This document shows positions 7,888 through 14,110 of a stretch of 64,000 nucleotides of DNA, one piece after another. The stretch lies in the NCBI GenBank assembly GCA_947572385.1, contig CANPBX010000008.1, positions 1 to 64,000 of the forward strand, written 5' to 3'. Position 1 is the first letter of the stretch; every line of letters starts with the position of its first letter. The stretch is from an uncultured Clostridia bacterium (GTDB lineage: Bacteria; Bacillota; Clostridia; Oscillospirales; Acutalibacteraceae). Under the pieces are notes generated by a model that saw only the letters and a list, made by a program, of their open reading frames with translations, searched no databases and was not told where the DNA came from. The translations under genes and the position numbers were made by a program.

Positions 7888-9264
7888 TTGGAAAAGCTTC
7901 TCGCACATTTTAAGCTCCGGGAGCACGGCGCCGACGTGAAGACCGAGGTGATCGCCGGCATCACCACGTTCCTGTCCATGGCCTACATACTGGCTGTGAA
8001 CCCCAGTATGCTGGCTGCCGCCGGGATGGACCAGGGGGCTGTTTTCACCGCCACCGCGGTTTCAGCGGCTATCGCGACCGTTATCATGGGCGTGTTTGCA
8101 AACTACCCTGTGGCCCTGGCCTCAGGCATGGGCCTTAACGCCTACTTTGCCTTCACCGTGGTGCCAATGGTGTCGGAGATGGGCATAACCGACCCCTGGA
8201 AGGTGGCCCTGACCGCCATACTGATCGAGGGCATTATCTTCGTCATTCTCTCCATCTTCAAGTTTAGGGAGACCCTGGTGAACTCCGTGCCCGCAAACCT
8301 CAAGTACGGCATCTCCGCGGGCATCGGCCTGTTTATCTCCATCGTGGGGCTCAAGGGCGCGGGCATTGTGTCCGCCGACCCCTCCACTTTGGTGGCCCTT
8401 GGAAGCATTGGCACGCCCCAGGTGGTGCTGGCCTTTGTGGGGCTTATCCTCATCGGCATCATGTGGCACTTCAGGATAAAGGGCGCAATACTGTGGGGTA
8501 TCCTTGGCACATGGTTGCTGGGCATTATCGCGGAGCTCTGCGGCTGGTACGCAGTGGACCCCGACGCCGGGCTGTACTCCCTGATACCCAACTTCAGCAG
8601 CGGCATCCTGCCCCCCTCCCTGGCCCCCACCTTCTTTAAGTTCGACTTCGGGTTCGTGGCGGAACACTTTGTGAGCTTTGCGGCCATAGTATTCGCCTTC
8701 CTGTTCGTGGACCTGTTCGACACTGTGGGCACCCTTATAGGCGTGGCTGACCAGGGAGGCCTCTTAAACGAAAAGGGCGAGCTGCCCAACGCGGGCCCCG
8801 CCCTTATGAGCGACGCTGTGGGCACCGTGGCGGGCGCTGTGCTGGGCACCTCCACTGTCACCAGCTATGTTGAGTCCACCGCGGGCGTGGCCGAGGGGGG
8901 GCGCACCGGCCTTACCGCCATCTCCACCGCCGTGATGTTCGTGCTGGCCCTGTTCCTTTCCCCCGTCTTCCTTGCGATCCCCAGCTTTGCCACCACCCCG
9001 GCCCTGCTGTTTGTGGGCCTTTTGATGATGAAGTCTGTGCTGAAGATGAAGTTTGAGGGCGATATCGCCGACGTTGTGGGCGGGTTCCTGGCCCTTGTCA
9101 TGATGCCCTTTACCTACTCCATCGCCAACGGCATCATGTTCGGCATCATCGCCTGGGTGGTGCTGAAGGTCTGCACTGCCAAGGTGAAGGACATCCACCC
9201 GGTCATGTGGGTCTCCTTCGGGCTGTTCGCGCTGAGGATCATCACCCTTGTGACAGGCGCATAA
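7888..9264 (+). CDS. NCS2 family purine permease (AzgA/PbuG-like)
   Basis: This is a polytopic inner-membrane proton symporter for guanine/hypoxanthine/adenine-type purines. The start is placed at TTG 7888: AGGAGG (7873-7878) lies 9 nt upstream, while the in-frame ATG at 7879 abuts it. The resulting N-terminus MEKLLAHFKLREHG fits the family. The 458 residues are normal length. Family signatures are GITTFLSMAYILAVNP near residue 26, GMGLNAYFAF near 80, and the second half-site FVDLFDTVGTLIGVA around 275-290, followed by the conserved TSTVTSYVESTAGVAEGGRTGL. About 12-14 membrane segments are expected. Guanine/hypoxanthine is the likely substrate but is not proven. Confidence 0.92.
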   Translation: MEKLLAHFKLREHGADVKTEVIAGITTFLSMAYILAVNPSMLAAAGMDQGAVFTATAVSAAIATVIMGVFANYPVALASGMGLNAYFAFTVVPMVSEMGITDPWKVALTAILIEGIIFVILSIFKFRETLVNSVPANLKYGISAGIGLFISIVGLKGAGIVSADPSTLVALGSIGTPQVVLAFVGLILIGIMWHFRIKGAILWGILGTWLLGIIAELCGWYAVDPDAGLYSLIPNFSSGILPPSLAPTFFKFDFGFVAEHFVSFAAIVFAFLFVDLFDTVGTLIGVADQGGLLNEKGELPNAGPALMSDAVGTVAGAVLGTSTVTSYVESTAGVAEGGRTGLTAISTAVMFVLALFLSPVFLAIPSFATTPALLFVGLLMMKSVLKMKFEGDIADVVGGFLALVMMPFTYSIANGIMFGIIAWVVLKVCTAKVKDIHPVMWVSFGLFALRIITLVTGA

Positions 9265-9397
9265 GGCTACGCGGCCCAAAAGCGGGAGAGCCTCTTTTGG
9301 ACCCGGCGGTGGGGGGCGTGCGCGCCGCCCTGCTTGAAAACCGGCATCTGCCGATCTTCAAGTGCGTTTGCTATGACCAAAGCTAAGACGAGATCCG

Positions 9398-9434
9398 GGC
9401 GGGGGGCTGTGAAGCCTCCCGCCTTACTTTCTTT
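9398..9434 (+). terminator. Strong hairpin with T-rich tail after the purine permease
   Basis: An 11-bp stem GGCGGGGGGCT/AGCCTCCCGCC with one G-T wobble and a GTGA loop is followed by TTACTTTCTTT. It ends about 12 nt before the next gene, so it may instead act as a leader attenuator for that gene. Confidence 0.5.
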
Positions 9435-9446
9435 AGGAGGGAGCTT

Positions 9447-9977
9447 ATGACAGAATATAGGGAGATCGGTGCTGAAATGCTTGGAGCGGAGCTCTTTTCC
9501 GGCTTTATACGCCGTCAGGAGGTGAAGAGGTGCTGGCGGAGGTCGGGCGGGCAGTGGGTGGTAAAGGACATAGAGTTCGTGGACGACTGGGACGCCGGGG
9601 ACTACCGGCGGGTGCTGGGCCAGCTAAGGGACGTGCTCGACAGCGGCGGCGCTGTGTGGGGGGCCTTCCGGGAGGGCAGGCTCAAGGGCTTTGCCAGCGT
9701 TGACGGCAGGCTGATAGGCTCAGAGGGGCAGTACGCGGTGCTCGAGGAGCTCCACGTCTCCCAGGACTGCCGCAGGATGGGCATGGGCAGGGAGCTGTTT
9801 TTTAGGGCCGCGGAGTCCGCAAGGGGCCTTGGGGCCGGGAAGCTCTATATCTCCACGATGTCGGCGGTGGAGAGCCAGGCCTTCTATATCAGCATGGGCT
9901 GCGTGGAGGCTGTGGAGCCGGACCCCCGGCACGTGGAGAAGGAGCCATGCGACGTGCAGAGGGAGTATATTCTTTAA
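9447..9977 (+). CDS. GNAT family N-acetyltransferase
   Basis: A 176-residue single-domain GNAT protein. Motif A reads LEELHVSQDCRRMGMGRELF at about residues 93-112, with the R-x-x-G-x-G acetyl-CoA pyrophosphate loop. The typical C-terminal strand-helix ISTMSAVESQAFYISMGC follows. An AGGAGGG ribosome-binding site lies in TTTAGGAGGGAGCTT before the ATG. Substrate unknown; similar proteins acetylate small amines or aminoglycoside-like molecules, but nothing here tells which. Confidence 0.88.
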   Translation: MTEYREIGAEMLGAELFSGFIRRQEVKRCWRRSGGQWVVKDIEFVDDWDAGDYRRVLGQLRDVLDSGGAVWGAFREGRLKGFASVDGRLIGSEGQYAVLEELHVSQDCRRMGMGRELFFRAAESARGLGAGKLYISTMSAVESQAFYISMGCVEAVEPDPRHVEKEPCDVQREYIL

Positions 9978-9994
9978 TCTTTAAGGGAAACACT

Positions 9995-10021
9995 TTGGCG
10001 TTAATCGACGCAAAAAAGTAA
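9995..10021 (+). pseudogene. Relic of a small hydrophobic toxin-like peptide gene
   Basis: The eight codons read LALIDAKK then TAA, and the TAA lies inside the following terminator stem. The intact minus-strand peptide gene at 12406-12471 ends in MALINAKK with its stop in the same position of a homologous stem. The rest of the peptide frame is absent here, so this is a truncated copy. Confidence 0.55.
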
Positions 10022-10054
10022 CCGCCCCATGGCAAGGTTAGCGGTTACTTTTTT
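10012..10054. terminator. Perfect bidirectional terminator
   Basis: AAAAAAGTAACCGC pairs over 14 bp with GCGGTTACTTTTTT, with a 15-nt loop. It can end the GNAT transcript on the plus strand and the small RNA on the minus strand. Confidence 0.85.
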
Positions 10055-10111
10055 AAACAGTAATCTATAAACCTGGGCCAGCCGTCCACCGGCGGGCTCC
10101 TCTTTTTTCTA
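10012..10111 (-). ncRNA. Candidate small RNA, twin of the 12303-12416 RNA
   Basis: Minus-strand transcript predicted from the promoter at 10146-10118 to the T-tract ending near 10012. After a short A/G-rich start it contains GAGGAGCCCGCCGG-TGGA-CGGCTGGCCCAGGTT, which folds as a 5' hairpin (GCC-c-GCCG paired with CGGC-t-GGC). A perfect 14-bp terminator hairpin follows. The same organisation and most of the sequence occur in inverted orientation at 12303-12416. Likely an antisense regulator of the peptide relic on the opposite strand, now without a complete target. Confidence 0.55.
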
Positions 10112-10117
10112 TCTTGA

Positions 10118-10146
10118 TATATAGCCACTCATTGGGGCATTGTCCA
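10118..10146 (-). promoter_or_regulatory. Promoter of the first small RNA copy
   Basis: Minus strand: TGGACA (10146-10141), 17 bp, TATATA (10123-10118). It is positioned just like the consensus promoter of the second copy at 12268-12296. Confidence 0.65.
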
Positions 10147-10300
10147 GGCCCTATTGGCCCTGCTGTTTTAGAGTATGCACTATGAGTAAATAAAGTTTGT
10201 TCATCTGAACGAATTATATTTATGCACTATAGCCAGGGCGCACCGATAGTTCGGAGCCTAACTTTGTCGAATACGCGGTAGAGCTTTTTCCGGAGTTTTA

Positions 10301-10309
10301 TGGTATAAT
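10301..10309 (+). promoter_or_regulatory. Extended -10 promoter of the MATE gene
   Basis: TGGTATAAT (10301-10309) is an extended -10 element. No good -35 sits at the right distance. The ATG at 10351 follows a GAAGGAAGGA ribosome-binding site. Confidence 0.6.
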
Positions 10310-10350
10310 GAGCTGATAATGGATCAGAAAAGTGAAGGAAGGATGATTTT

Positions 10351-12222
10351 ATGGCAGGAAGGCTATCCTCGCTGTTCCAGGCGCAGGACATGACTGTGGG
10401 CAGCCCCACGCAAAACCTCATACGCTTCTCCGTGCCGCTGCTCATCGGCAATATGGCCCAGCAGCTCTACAGCACCGTGGACTCCATTGTGGTGGGCAAC
10501 TATGTGGGGGACAGCGCCCTTGCGGCTATCGGGGCCAGCGGGCCGGTCATAAACCTTTTGCTGGTGCTGTTTATGGGCGTTGCGGTTGGAGCGAGCGTTA
10601 TGGCGTCCCAGTATTTTGGGGCAAAGGAGCGGGAGAACCTGTCACAGACTATCGGCACCACCATAACCGCCACCCTTGCGTGTACTGTTTTCGTGATGAT
10701 ACTGGGGCCGGTGATCACAAGGCCGGTCATGTCGATGCTGGACACGCCGGGGGACATATTCGACATGGCCTGCGACTATATGCTCATACTGTTCCTGGGC
10801 TTTATAGGCAGCGCCTTTTACAATGTGATCTCCGGCGTGCTCCGGGGCCTTGGGGACTCGATCATGCCCCTTGTGTTCCTTTTGACGGCGTGCATACTGA
10901 ACATCGGCCTTGACGTCTGGTTCGTGGCGGGCTTCAGGATGGGCGTGGCCGGGGCGGCCTGGGCCACCATTATCTCCCAGCTTATTTCCGGCGCTATGTG
11001 CATGGTGCGCCTGCTGAGGATGAAGGAGCACTTTACCGTTACACTCAGGACCCTCTGGCCCAAAAAGGAATTTGTAATGCGCCTGTGCAAGCTGGGCCTG
11101 CCAAGCGGGCTCACCCAGGCTATATTCTCCCTTGCAATGATAATCGTGCAGAACCTGACGAACTCCTTCGGCACGGCGGTGCTGGCGGCAAATACTGTTG
11201 TAATGCGCGTGGACGGCTTCGCGATGATGCCCAACTTCACCTTCGGCTCCGCCATGACTACATACACGGGCCAGAACATGGGCGCGGGCAGGCTGGACCG
11301 CACCGAGAAGGGCGCAAAGTCCGGGATGATAATGGGCGTCTCAGTCTCGGTGGTGCTGGTGGGGCTGATACTCATTTTCGGCAAGTACCTTATGCTCATG
11401 TTTACCGATACCCCCGAGGTGATAGACCTGGGCCAGCGTATGCTGAACACCCTGGCCCTGGGCTACATAGCCATGAGCGTTACCCAGATACTCTCCGGCG
11501 TGATGCGCGGCGCGGGCGACACCATGACCCCAATGTGGATCTCCGTTATCACCACCGTTATCGTCCGGGTGCCAGTGGCCTACGGCCTGGAGTTCCTCAC
11601 CCGGCCCGAGGGCGGCGCAATGGGCTCCGGCACCCCCGACCCGCTGTTCCTCTCCCTGCTCATATCCTGGGTGGTGGGGGCGCTTTTGACGGCTGTTATG
11701 TATCTTCAAGGAGGCTGGAAAGAGAAAGCTATTACCCGAGAAAAAAAGTCGGAATCACCTATTATGCTCAAAACGAATAGAAGTCTTGCAAAATTCATTT
11801 TACTTAATTTGATTACTTTTGGGATTTATGGAATAGTTGTGATGACAAGTATTTCTAAAGATATCAATTTGATTGCTTCCAATTACGATGATAAACACAC
11901 AATGCACTATTGTTTACTAGTTTTTCTTGTTGGACCTATAACTTTGGGCATAGGCTGCTTGGTATGGTTTCATCGCATTTCTGCAAGAATTGGCAATGAG
12001 CTTCAGAGACGGCAAATTTTATATGCACTGTCTGTTTCGGATTTTTGGTTATGGAACATCTTAGGGTCTCTGATTATTGTTGGGCCGTTTGTGTATACTT
12101 ATAAACTTTTGAAAGCTATGAATATGCTATGTGAAAATTTCAATTCCTGTATTGCTGAACAGGTGCATGGAGATGTATCTGTTGGAGATAATGAAAAGGA
12201 GCAGATAATTACTGTTAGCTAA
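10351..12222 (+). CDS. MATE family efflux transporter fused to a DUF4234 membrane domain
   Basis: Residues 1 to about 465 form a full-length MATE exporter (NorM/DinF-type cation-coupled drug or metabolite efflux, 12 membrane segments), starting with MTVGSPTQNLIRFSVPLLIGNM and PLYSTVDSIVVG-type repeats. Residues about 472-623 are a different protein: a DUF4234 domain with NLITFGIYGIVVMTSISKDIN and two to three extra hydrophobic helices. The DNA changes sharply from GC-rich to AT-rich near 11700, and an internal ATG (11764) marks the likely original DUF4234 start. A relic of the ancestral MATE C-terminus lies downstream at 12234-12263. The reading frame is open across the junction, so a 623-residue chimera is expected. 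MATE call is strong; whether the fusion is functional is unknown. Confidence 0.88.
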   Translation: MAGRLSSLFQAQDMTVGSPTQNLIRFSVPLLIGNMAQQLYSTVDSIVVGNYVGDSALAAIGASGPVINLLLVLFMGVAVGASVMASQYFGAKERENLSQTIGTTITATLACTVFVMILGPVITRPVMSMLDTPGDIFDMACDYMLILFLGFIGSAFYNVISGVLRGLGDSIMPLVFLLTACILNIGLDVWFVAGFRMGVAGAAWATIISQLISGAMCMVRLLRMKEHFTVTLRTLWPKKEFVMRLCKLGLPSGLTQAIFSLAMIIVQNLTNSFGTAVLAANTVVMRVDGFAMMPNFTFGSAMTTYTGQNMGAGRLDRTEKGAKSGMIMGVSVSVVLVGLILIFGKYLMLMFTDTPEVIDLGQRMLNTLALGYIAMSVTQILSGVMRGAGDTMTPMWISVITTVIVRVPVAYGLEFLTRPEGGAMGSGTPDPLFLSLLISWVVGALLTAVMYLQGGWKEKAITREKKSESPIMLKTNRSLAKFILLNLITFGIYGIVVMTSISKDINLIASNYDDKHTMHYCLLVFLVGPITLGIGCLVWFHRISARIGNELQRRQILYALSVSDFWLWNILGSLIIVGPFVYTYKLLKAMNMLCENFNSCIAEQVHGDVSVGDNEKEQIITVS

Positions 12223-12233
12223 GAGAATTTATA
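11700..12233 (+). other. AT-rich foreign segment within the MATE gene
   Basis: About 530 bp of clearly AT-rich sequence with AT-ending codons, unlike all neighbours. The left edge carries codons for AIT (GCTATTACC, then CGAGAA) and the right edge the GC-rich equivalent (GCCATCACC, then GAGAAG). Similar short sequences therefore flank the insert. No transposase, terminal inverted repeats or tRNA target is visible. Confidence 0.65.
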
Positions 12234-12263
12234 GCCATCACCGAGAAGGCCGGGCAGGAGTGA
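12234..12263 (+). pseudogene. Relic of the ancestral MATE C-terminus
   Basis: Ten GC-rich codons read AITEKAGQE and TGA, a plausible ending for the MATE protein (compare KEKAIT at the left junction). They are separated from the MATE frame by the AT-rich insert and its TAA at 12222, so they are no longer translated as part of it. Confidence 0.6.
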
Positions 12264-12267
12264 GGGC

Positions 12268-12296
12268 TTGACAAGGCCCCATGCGTGAGGTATAAT
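12268..12296 (+). promoter_or_regulatory. Perfect consensus promoter of a small RNA
   Basis: TTGACA (12268-12273), exactly 17 bp, TATAAT (12291-12296). No ORF with a ribosome-binding site follows; transcription runs into the terminator at about 12374-12415. Confidence 0.85.
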
Positions 12297-12302
12297 AGAG
12301 AC

Positions 12303-12416
12303 AGAAAAAGAGGAGCCCGCCGGTGAACGGCTGGCCCAGGTTGATTAAATTATTTGCAGTTTTATTCTAGCAGAAAAAATAACCACTAACCTTGCCGGGG
12401 GACAGTTACTTTTTTG
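12303..12416 (+). ncRNA. Candidate antisense small RNA (type I antitoxin-like)
   Basis: About 114 nt from a consensus promoter to a U-rich terminator. The 5' part folds into GCC-c-GCCG-GTGAA-CGGC-t-GGC, then CCCAGGTT and an AT-rich linker. The 3' part is the terminator stem AAAAAATAAC/GTTACTTTTTT, which overlaps the last codons and stop of the convergent peptide gene at 12406-12471. Readthrough to a second hairpin at 12439-12476 would make it antisense to the whole peptide gene. A homologous RNA lies at 10012-10111. Promoter, structure and antisense overlap are direct observations; the antitoxin role is inferred. Confidence 0.7.
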
Positions 12417-12471
12417 CGTTAATCAAGGCCATCAGGAGAATGACTATGAGGTTGATAAAGCCCATAGTCAT
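12406..12471 (-). CDS. 21-residue hydrophobic peptide, candidate type I toxin
   Basis: The peptide starts MTMGFINLIVILLMALI and ends NAKK: one uncharged hydrophobic helix with a short basic tail, the usual look of membrane-acting type I toxins. An in-frame stop lies six codons upstream, so it is a complete short ORF. The first nine bases of the gene (ATGACTATG) are perfectly complementary to bases 24-32 (CATAGTCAT), so the start codon is buried in a hairpin. The stop codon is inside the terminator stem, shared with the convergent small RNA. No clear Shine-Dalgarno is seen. No known family was recognised by eye; it might also be an unrelated membrane micropeptide. Confidence 0.6.
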   Translation of the reverse strand: MTMGFINLIVILLMALINAKK

Positions 12472-12476
12472 TTTTC
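12439..12476. terminator. Inverted repeat covering the peptide start codon; possible second terminator of the small RNA
   Basis: AATGACTATG pairs with CATAGTCATT (10 bp, 14-nt loop) and is followed by TTTTC on the plus strand. On the minus strand the same stem sequesters the peptide start codon. Confidence 0.55.
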
Positions 12477-12499
12477 TGTATGCCGTCTATGGCTTTTAA

Positions 12500-12527
12500 A
12501 TTATTTCCCGGCAGGACCGCTTGCCAA
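12500..12527 (-). promoter_or_regulatory. Possible promoter of the hydrophobic peptide gene
   Basis: Minus strand: TTGGCA (12527-12522), 16 bp, AATAAT (12505-12500). The start would fall near 12494, about 23 nt before the ATG. The -35 box overlaps the -35 of the divergent plus-strand promoter. Confidence 0.5.
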
Positions 12528-12549
12528 ACCGCCGCAACTGCGCTATAAT
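12521..12549 (+). promoter_or_regulatory. Sigma-A promoter of the histidine-phosphatase-like gene
   Basis: TTGCCA (12521-12526), 17 bp, TATAAT (12544-12549), followed by AAGGAGAGGGGG before the GTG start. Confidence 0.8.
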
Positions 12550-12575
12550 ACCCTAAAAGGAGAGGGGGACGCTTT

Positions 12576-13199
12576 GTGAAGTCGTATGTCATACACATCC
12601 TGCGGGCCATGCCGTCCCAGGGGACGCTGGAGGGTAGGTACGTGGGCAGGGCCCAGTCGCCGCTGCCAATGGGGGCGGTGTCGGAGCTGGCGGGGCTAAA
12701 GAGGGAGTACAGGTACCCGGAGGGGGAGCTGTACTGCGCCAGCCCCGCGGTGTCCTGCGTGGACACTTTGAAAATACTGTACCCAAAGGCACAGCCGGAG
12801 GTGGTGCTGGAGCTGGCTGAGTGCGACTTCGGGGACTGGGAGAACAGGACGGCAGAGGAGCTGAAAAATGAGCCGGGCTTTAGGGAGTGGCTCATGGGCC
12901 GGGGAGCGCCGCCAAACGGCGAGAGCGGCCAGGTGTTTTTCCAGAGGGTCTGCGGAGGGTTCCAGCTGCTGGTGAAGAATATGATGGCAAGGGGCTGCGC
13001 CTCGGCGGTGCTGGTGACACACGCGGGGGTGATGACGTCTATACTTGCCGCCTTCGGCCTGCCCAAGGGCGAGCCCCAGGACTGGCTCTGCGACCCGGGC
13101 TTCGGGTACTCGCTGCGCGTGACCCCAATGCTCTGGATGAGGGAGCCGGTGGCCGAGGTTTTCGGCAGGGTCCCGGAGGAAGCAGAGGGTAAGATATAG
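12576..13199 (+). CDS. Histidine phosphatase superfamily protein lacking the RHG motif
   Basis: 207 residues with GTG start behind AGGAGAGGGGG. The fold signature is clear: GRYVGRAQSPLPMGAVSELAGL (about 22-43), AECDFGDWENRTAEEL (about 85-100), and the second catalytic histidine in VTHAGVM (about 148-154). At the position of the invariant RHG catalytic motif near the N-terminus the sequence reads ILRAMPS, so the phospho-accepting histidine is missing. The family contains phosphoglycerate mutases and phosphatases such as CobC; this member is predicted to be catalytically altered or inactive. No frameshift explains the change. It has its own promoter. Confidence 0.8.
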   Translation: MKSYVIHILRAMPSQGTLEGRYVGRAQSPLPMGAVSELAGLKREYRYPEGELYCASPAVSCVDTLKILYPKAQPEVVLELAECDFGDWENRTAEELKNEPGFREWLMGRGAPPNGESGQVFFQRVCGGFQLLVKNMMARGCASAVLVTHAGVMTSILAAFGLPKGEPQDWLCDPGFGYSLRVTPMLWMREPVAEVFGRVPEEAEGKI

Positions 13200-13230
13200 G
13201 GCAGGGGGAATTAAAAAGTTTCAAATCCCC

Positions 13231-13259
13231 TTGACAAAACTTGCGAAGCGTGGTATACT
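13231..13259 (+). promoter_or_regulatory. Sigma-A promoter of the cold-shock gene
   Basis: TTGACA (13231-13236), 17 bp, TATACT (13254-13259), nearly 200 bp before the cold-shock protein start. Confidence 0.85.
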
Positions 13260-13265
13260 TTGCCT

Positions 13266-13459
13266 GTATTCTGATAGCACGAAAATGTACTCACAGTTTC
13301 TGTAGGTCATTGGGCGTCTGATGATTTACACAAGCTGTGAGTTCTTCTTAGCCAGGGGTGTACGATGGAAGGTGCGTTGGCGCTTGCTCTATGGGCGGCT
13401 CTGGCCCAGGTGATCGTGAAGCATTCGGATTACGAAACATTTCTATGGAGGTGCCAACT
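13266..13459 (+). promoter_or_regulatory. Long structured 5' leader of the cold-shock gene
   Basis: The untranslated leader of about 194 nt includes an 8-bp stem ACTCACAG (near 13289) with CTGTGAGT (near 13335) enclosing about 40 nt, and further stems toward the GGAGG at 13447. Long leaders that refold at low temperature are known for cspA-type mRNAs; the thermosensing role here is inferred from length and position. Confidence 0.55.
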
Positions 13460-13669
13460 ATGAACGGTACAGTCAAGTGGTTCAACGCAGAGAAGGGTTA
13501 TGGCTTCATTTCCAACGATGAGGGCGGCGAGGACGTCTTTGTGCATTTCTCCGCCATCCAGGCCGATGGCTTCAAGACCCTGGAGGAGGGCCAGAAGGTT
13601 ACTTTTGAGACCGAGCCCGACCCCAAGAACAGCGAAAAGCTTCGCGCTGTGAATGTTGTGAAGCTGTAA
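13460..13669 (+). CDS. Cold-shock protein (CspA family RNA chaperone)
   Basis: A 69-residue single cold-shock domain that binds single-stranded RNA/DNA and melts mRNA structure. RNP1 (KGYGFIS at about 12-18) and RNP2 (DVFVHFSAI at about 25-33) are intact. The start is the ATG at 13460 behind TGGAGGTGCC; a longer frame from 13358 would add an unrelated extension. A strong terminator follows. Confidence 0.95.
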   Translation: MNGTVKWFNAEKGYGFISNDEGGEDVFVHFSAIQADGFKTLEEGQKVTFETEPDPKNSEKLRAVNVVKL

Positions 13670-13687
13670 GCTGAAGAGGTGAAAAGG

Positions 13688-13719
13688 GCCGGGTCTCCGT
13701 TTGGGGCCCGGCTTTTTTT
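13688..13719 (+). terminator. Terminator of the cold-shock gene
   Basis: GCCGGG/CCCGGC stem with seven T residues right after it. Confidence 0.9.
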
Positions 13720-13744
13720 GTTGCCCTTTCAGTCTCCTTTGAGT

Positions 13745-13890
13745 CCCGCTTTCTGTCGCGTTTTCTGTCTGAAAAACAGACAACAAATGCAACCACAAAC
13801 GCGACACATATATAGACAAAGAAAAAGAATAAGAAAAAGAAAAAGACAAATACCCCCCATACCCCCCAGGGGGGGCCATACATTTTTTTA
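13745..13890. other. Low-complexity purine and poly-C/poly-G tract
   Basis: A GTCTG/CAGAC hairpin, then an AAGAAAAAG-type purine tract (about 13816-13848), then CCCCCC runs opposed to GGGGGGG (about 13853-13875). It ends in T-rich sequence just before the tRNA promoter. No gene seen. Confidence 0.6.
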
Positions 13891-13898
13891 TTTCTCTA

Positions 13899-13927
13899 TT
13901 GACAAACAGACAGAAAGGGTGTATAAT
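13899..13927 (+). promoter_or_regulatory. Consensus promoter of the tRNA gene
   Basis: TTGACA (13899-13904), 17 bp, TATAAT (13922-13927), 13 nt before the tRNA 5' end. Confidence 0.85.
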
Positions 13928-13940
13928 ATAAAATATAAGC

Positions 13941-14016
13941 GCGGGCGTAGCTCATCTGGTAGAGCGCCACCTTGCCAAGGTGGAGGTAGCGAGTTCGAGC
14001 CTCGTCGTCCGCTCCA
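13941..14016 (+). tRNA. tRNA-Gly (anticodon GCC)
   Basis: A 76-nt cloverleaf: acceptor GCGGGCG/CGTCCGC, D-loop AGCTCATCTGGTAGAGC, anticodon arm CCACC-TTGCCAA-GGTGG with anticodon GCC, and T-arm GAG-TTCGAGC-CTC. Discriminator T and an encoded CCA end. It has its own promoter and terminator. Confidence 0.97.
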
Positions 14017-14038
14017 ATTTGATAGCTCGAAAAGGAAG

Positions 14039-14066
14039 TAGGGGAGGCGCAAGCTTCCCTATTTTT
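14039..14066 (+). terminator. Terminator of the tRNA gene
   Basis: TAGGGGAG/CTTCCCTA stem (one G-T pair), loop GCGCAAG, then TTTTT. Confidence 0.85.
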
Positions 14067-14110
14067 ATTAGCACGTGTATTTTTTATCACTCTTGAAAGG
14101 CGTGAGGGGA

